Assembly: GCA_944326855.1 (NCBI GenBank)
Contig: CALVFO010000030.1
Location: forward strand, 38,995-102,994
Origin: an uncultured Alistipes sp.
GTDB taxonomy: Bacteria > Bacteroidota > Bacteroidia > Bacteroidales > Rikenellaceae
Length of the DNA stretch: 64,000 nt
Reading direction: 5' to 3'
Shown here: one piece after another, positions 63,301 through 64,000 of the stretch
Layout: each line of letters opens with the position of its first letter
Numbering within the stretch: the first letter of the stretch is position 1
The notes under the pieces: model-generated
Databases searched by the model: none
The model's input: only the letters and a program-made list of their open reading frames with translations
What the model was told of the DNA's origin: nothing
Made by a program: the position numbers and the translations under genes

Positions 63301-63566
63301 TATACTTCGGTATTGCCGTCGTACTGTCCGGTGAATGCGATGCTCTGGCCGTCGGGCGAGAAGCGAGGGAACATTTCGTAACCTACATGCGAGGTCAGTC
63401 GCGAGGCTTCACCTCCGGTGACGGGGACTTTGTAGAGGTCGCCCGCGTACGAGAAAACGATTTCGTGTCCGTTGGTCGTCGGGAAACGCAGCAGGCGGGC
63501 TTCCGCACCCTGTAGAGGGGCAACCAGCATTCCGGCCAACAAAAAGAGCAGGATCGATTTGTACAT
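60348..63566 (-). CDS. Tricorn protease homologue, exported
   Basis: 1072 residues. Signal peptide MYKSILLFLLAGMLVAPLQGAEA, then two beta-propellers (~25-330, ~335-620) with repeated 'SPDGQ/SPDSK' blades, a helical C1 domain (~650-760) with the catalytic His in GELGCGHAYV, a PDZ domain (~765-860) and the C2 S41 serine-peptidase domain with Ser ~960 (YSASDGD) and RTWGGIIG. Cuts peptides into short fragments; here exported, unlike the cytosolic archaeal enzyme, so it probably works in the periplasm with the S9 and DPP III peptidases. The ATG at 63566 is chosen for the signal; 63590 is an alternative. Confidence 0.92.
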   Translation of the reverse strand: MYKSILLFLLAGMLVAPLQGAEARLLRFPTTNGHEIVFSYAGDLYKVPVTGGEASRLTSHVGYEMFPRFSPDGQSIAFTGQYDGNTEVYTIPLSGGEPLRITYTATNARDDLGDRMGPNNIVMGWTPDGQRIIYRNRISDGFSGKLYTVDREGGLSEAIPLPEGGFCSYSPDGKRLAYNRVMREFRTWKYYKGGMADDIWIYDPQAGKVDNITRNDAQDIIPMWIGDEIFFLSDRDRTMNLFVYNTRTGTTEKVTDFQEYDVKFPSAHGDLIVFENGGYLYTLNAKDRQAHRVSISLGSDNVYARSEIKPGASYLTEASLSPKGDRLAITARGEVFDLPVEEGVTRNISRSPGAHEREAQWSPDGKWIAYISDATGETELYLQSSNGGDPIQATRDNDTYIRTFDWSPDSKLIVYTDRRNRINLLDVASRKTSVILQNPTGEPRSVSFSPDSRWLTYALTGENRIDVIYLYNLAEKKQYPVTDRWYDSYEPTFSTDGRYLIFGSARDFNPTYGSLEWNHVYNNLGGIYLALLDSSTPSPFLSSDPQVKTGESAKHAQTDPTADSNTQVRFDPEGIADRIVKLPLGAGWYRNFYSDGQKIYYYSGGKTKVYDLDEQEEKALSDAVLMDMTPDGQKVLWIKGKSLYVIARPVGELALSEDNEVDLSNVRIPVDYPQEWAQIFDEGWRAYRDGFYLENMHGLDWKAIKEKYAVLLPYVKTRLDLNYVIGEMIGELGCGHAYVNPGETPRPPRIPMGLLGAEISRDKSGFFRLEKILPGTSWSQKLRSPLTEPGIEAHEGDYIVAIDGVPTNRVKDMYQLLVGKAEVPTELSLNTEPKLEGARKIVITPLSEEYSLYHYNWVQNNLRKVEEATDGRVGYVYIPDMGSEGLNEFARYFYPQLDKEGLIIDDRANGGGNVSPMILERLAREPYRLTMSRGSSLIGTVPDAVQVGPKVCLINKYSASDGDLFPWGFRALGLGKLIGTRTWGGIIGISGSLPFMDGTDIRVPFFTSYDPKTGDWIIENHGVDPDILLDNDPIREQAGEDQQLDRAIQEVMSQLKERKPLPGVPAPRNWSK

Positions 63567-63786
63567 ATTGAATAGGGTTTGATAGGTCATTGTAGTTGAT
63601 TTGCAATTGGTTCAGACTGCAAAGTTGGGAATAAAACCAGCGATCGGAACGGCTCATGCTTTTGAAACAAAGGTACGATTAATAAACCGAAGAAGGATGG
63701 TTGAACGCTAAATAAAAATCTCGAAACGATGAGGAGTTGTTTTTGATTGTTGGTTTCTGTGTTTCCTTTTTGGCTCGGTATCGGTC

Positions 63787-63969
63787 TCAAACGATATATG
63801 AGGGCAATTTGTGGGGATGACCGAATCGCATCATCGTTTCTGTTTGTATGAGGGTGGAGGCTATGGCGTTTGTGAAGTCAATGATGGGATCCTCAATCGA
63901 CTCGTTTGGGGCATAGGAAAAAGCAGCGAATAGTCCGTTGTTGCGATGAAAGCACCAATAGAGGTTGTA
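63787..63969 (-). pseudogene. Possible gene remnant without start codon
   Basis: An open minus-strand frame of 60 codons ends in TGA at 63787 and reads with a protein-like composition (GLFAAFSYAPNESIEDPIID, then FTNAIASTLIQTETMMRFGH), but it is closed upstream by TAA at 63970 and has no ATG before two late Met codons. It may be the 3' remnant of a decayed gene. No family recognised. The rest of 63567-64000 shows only the Tricorn leader. Confidence 0.25.
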
Positions 63970-64000
63970 TTATATATGATCTTGGGTTTTCGTCAACGAA

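Overview
The window looks like an ordinary chromosomal stretch of a gut-type Bacteroidales bacterium with fairly high GC content (Alistipes/Rikenellaceae-like is a guess). The evidence is the gene content: M49 dipeptidyl peptidase III, a GH163-type glycosidase, PepSY-like periplasmic protein, exbB-(4TM)-exbD-exbD, clostripain-family lipoprotein, DUF4405/DUF3089/DUF2284 proteins and many signal-peptidase-II lipoproteins. Many genes are also preceded by the Bacteroidetes promoter type TTTG-N19/20-TAnnTTTG rather than E. coli-like boxes. Most start sites lack a Shine-Dalgarno sequence, as is usual in this phylum.

Layout. 1-4.9 kb: end of a probable beta-helix protein, SRPBCC protein, pyrE divergent from a NUDIX hydrolase, an S9 peptidase and tRNA-Gln. 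5-10.6 kb: Kdo transferase waaA, Crp-type regulator, DPP III, panC-panD. 11-16.7 kb: an MGH1-like glycosidase, a Kef-type antiporter, then a strongly folded untranslated RNA that ends in a terminator directly before a small lipocalin-like gene. 16.8-23 kb: GH163 glycosidase, hemerythrin/LuxR pair, His-rich membrane protein, Dph6-like/DUF2284 pair. 23.6-28.7 kb: rhamnosidase, serine recombinase, periplasmic asparaginase, Dps. 29-32.3 kb: lipoprotein, PepSY protein and its OmpR/histidine-kinase system. 32.7-41 kb: HTH regulator, lipocalin-type lipoprotein, DUF4405, DUF3089, MarR, thioredoxin lipoprotein and a four-domain CoA-disulfide reductase. 41-46 kb: two-gene lipoprotein/clostripain operon divergent from a TPR-AraC regulator. 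46-51 kb: steroid 5-alpha-reductase-like protein, cytosolic asparaginase, tRNA-Ser, ExbB/ExbD operon. 51-55 kb: AT-rich patch with a lipoprotein, lipid methyltransferase/PAP2 pair. 55-64 kb: PHP phosphoesterase, old-yellow-enzyme/SDR operon, potassium-channel-like protein, Tricorn protease.

Themes. Peptide and amino-acid scavenging (S9, DPP III, Tricorn, clostripain, two asparaginases), host or plant glycan breakdown (GH163, GH78, GH63-like), and redox/sulfur stress (Dps, hemerythrin, CoA-disulfide reductase, secreted thioredoxin). The most interesting sequence-level observations are: (1) a roughly 290-nt multi-hairpin RNA with its own promoter and terminator (15.84-16.16 kb); (2) the same 20-bp direct-repeat operator, at the same distance from the -7 box, upstream of the OmpR-type regulator gene and of the PepSY gene; (3) paired TTTCC-N3-GGAA dyads flanking the CoA-disulfide reductase promoter; (4) an OYE+SDR operon behind a 26-bp dyad, with a 5-alpha-reductase homologue in the same window. 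No CRISPR array, prophage, rRNA or complete insertion sequence was seen.
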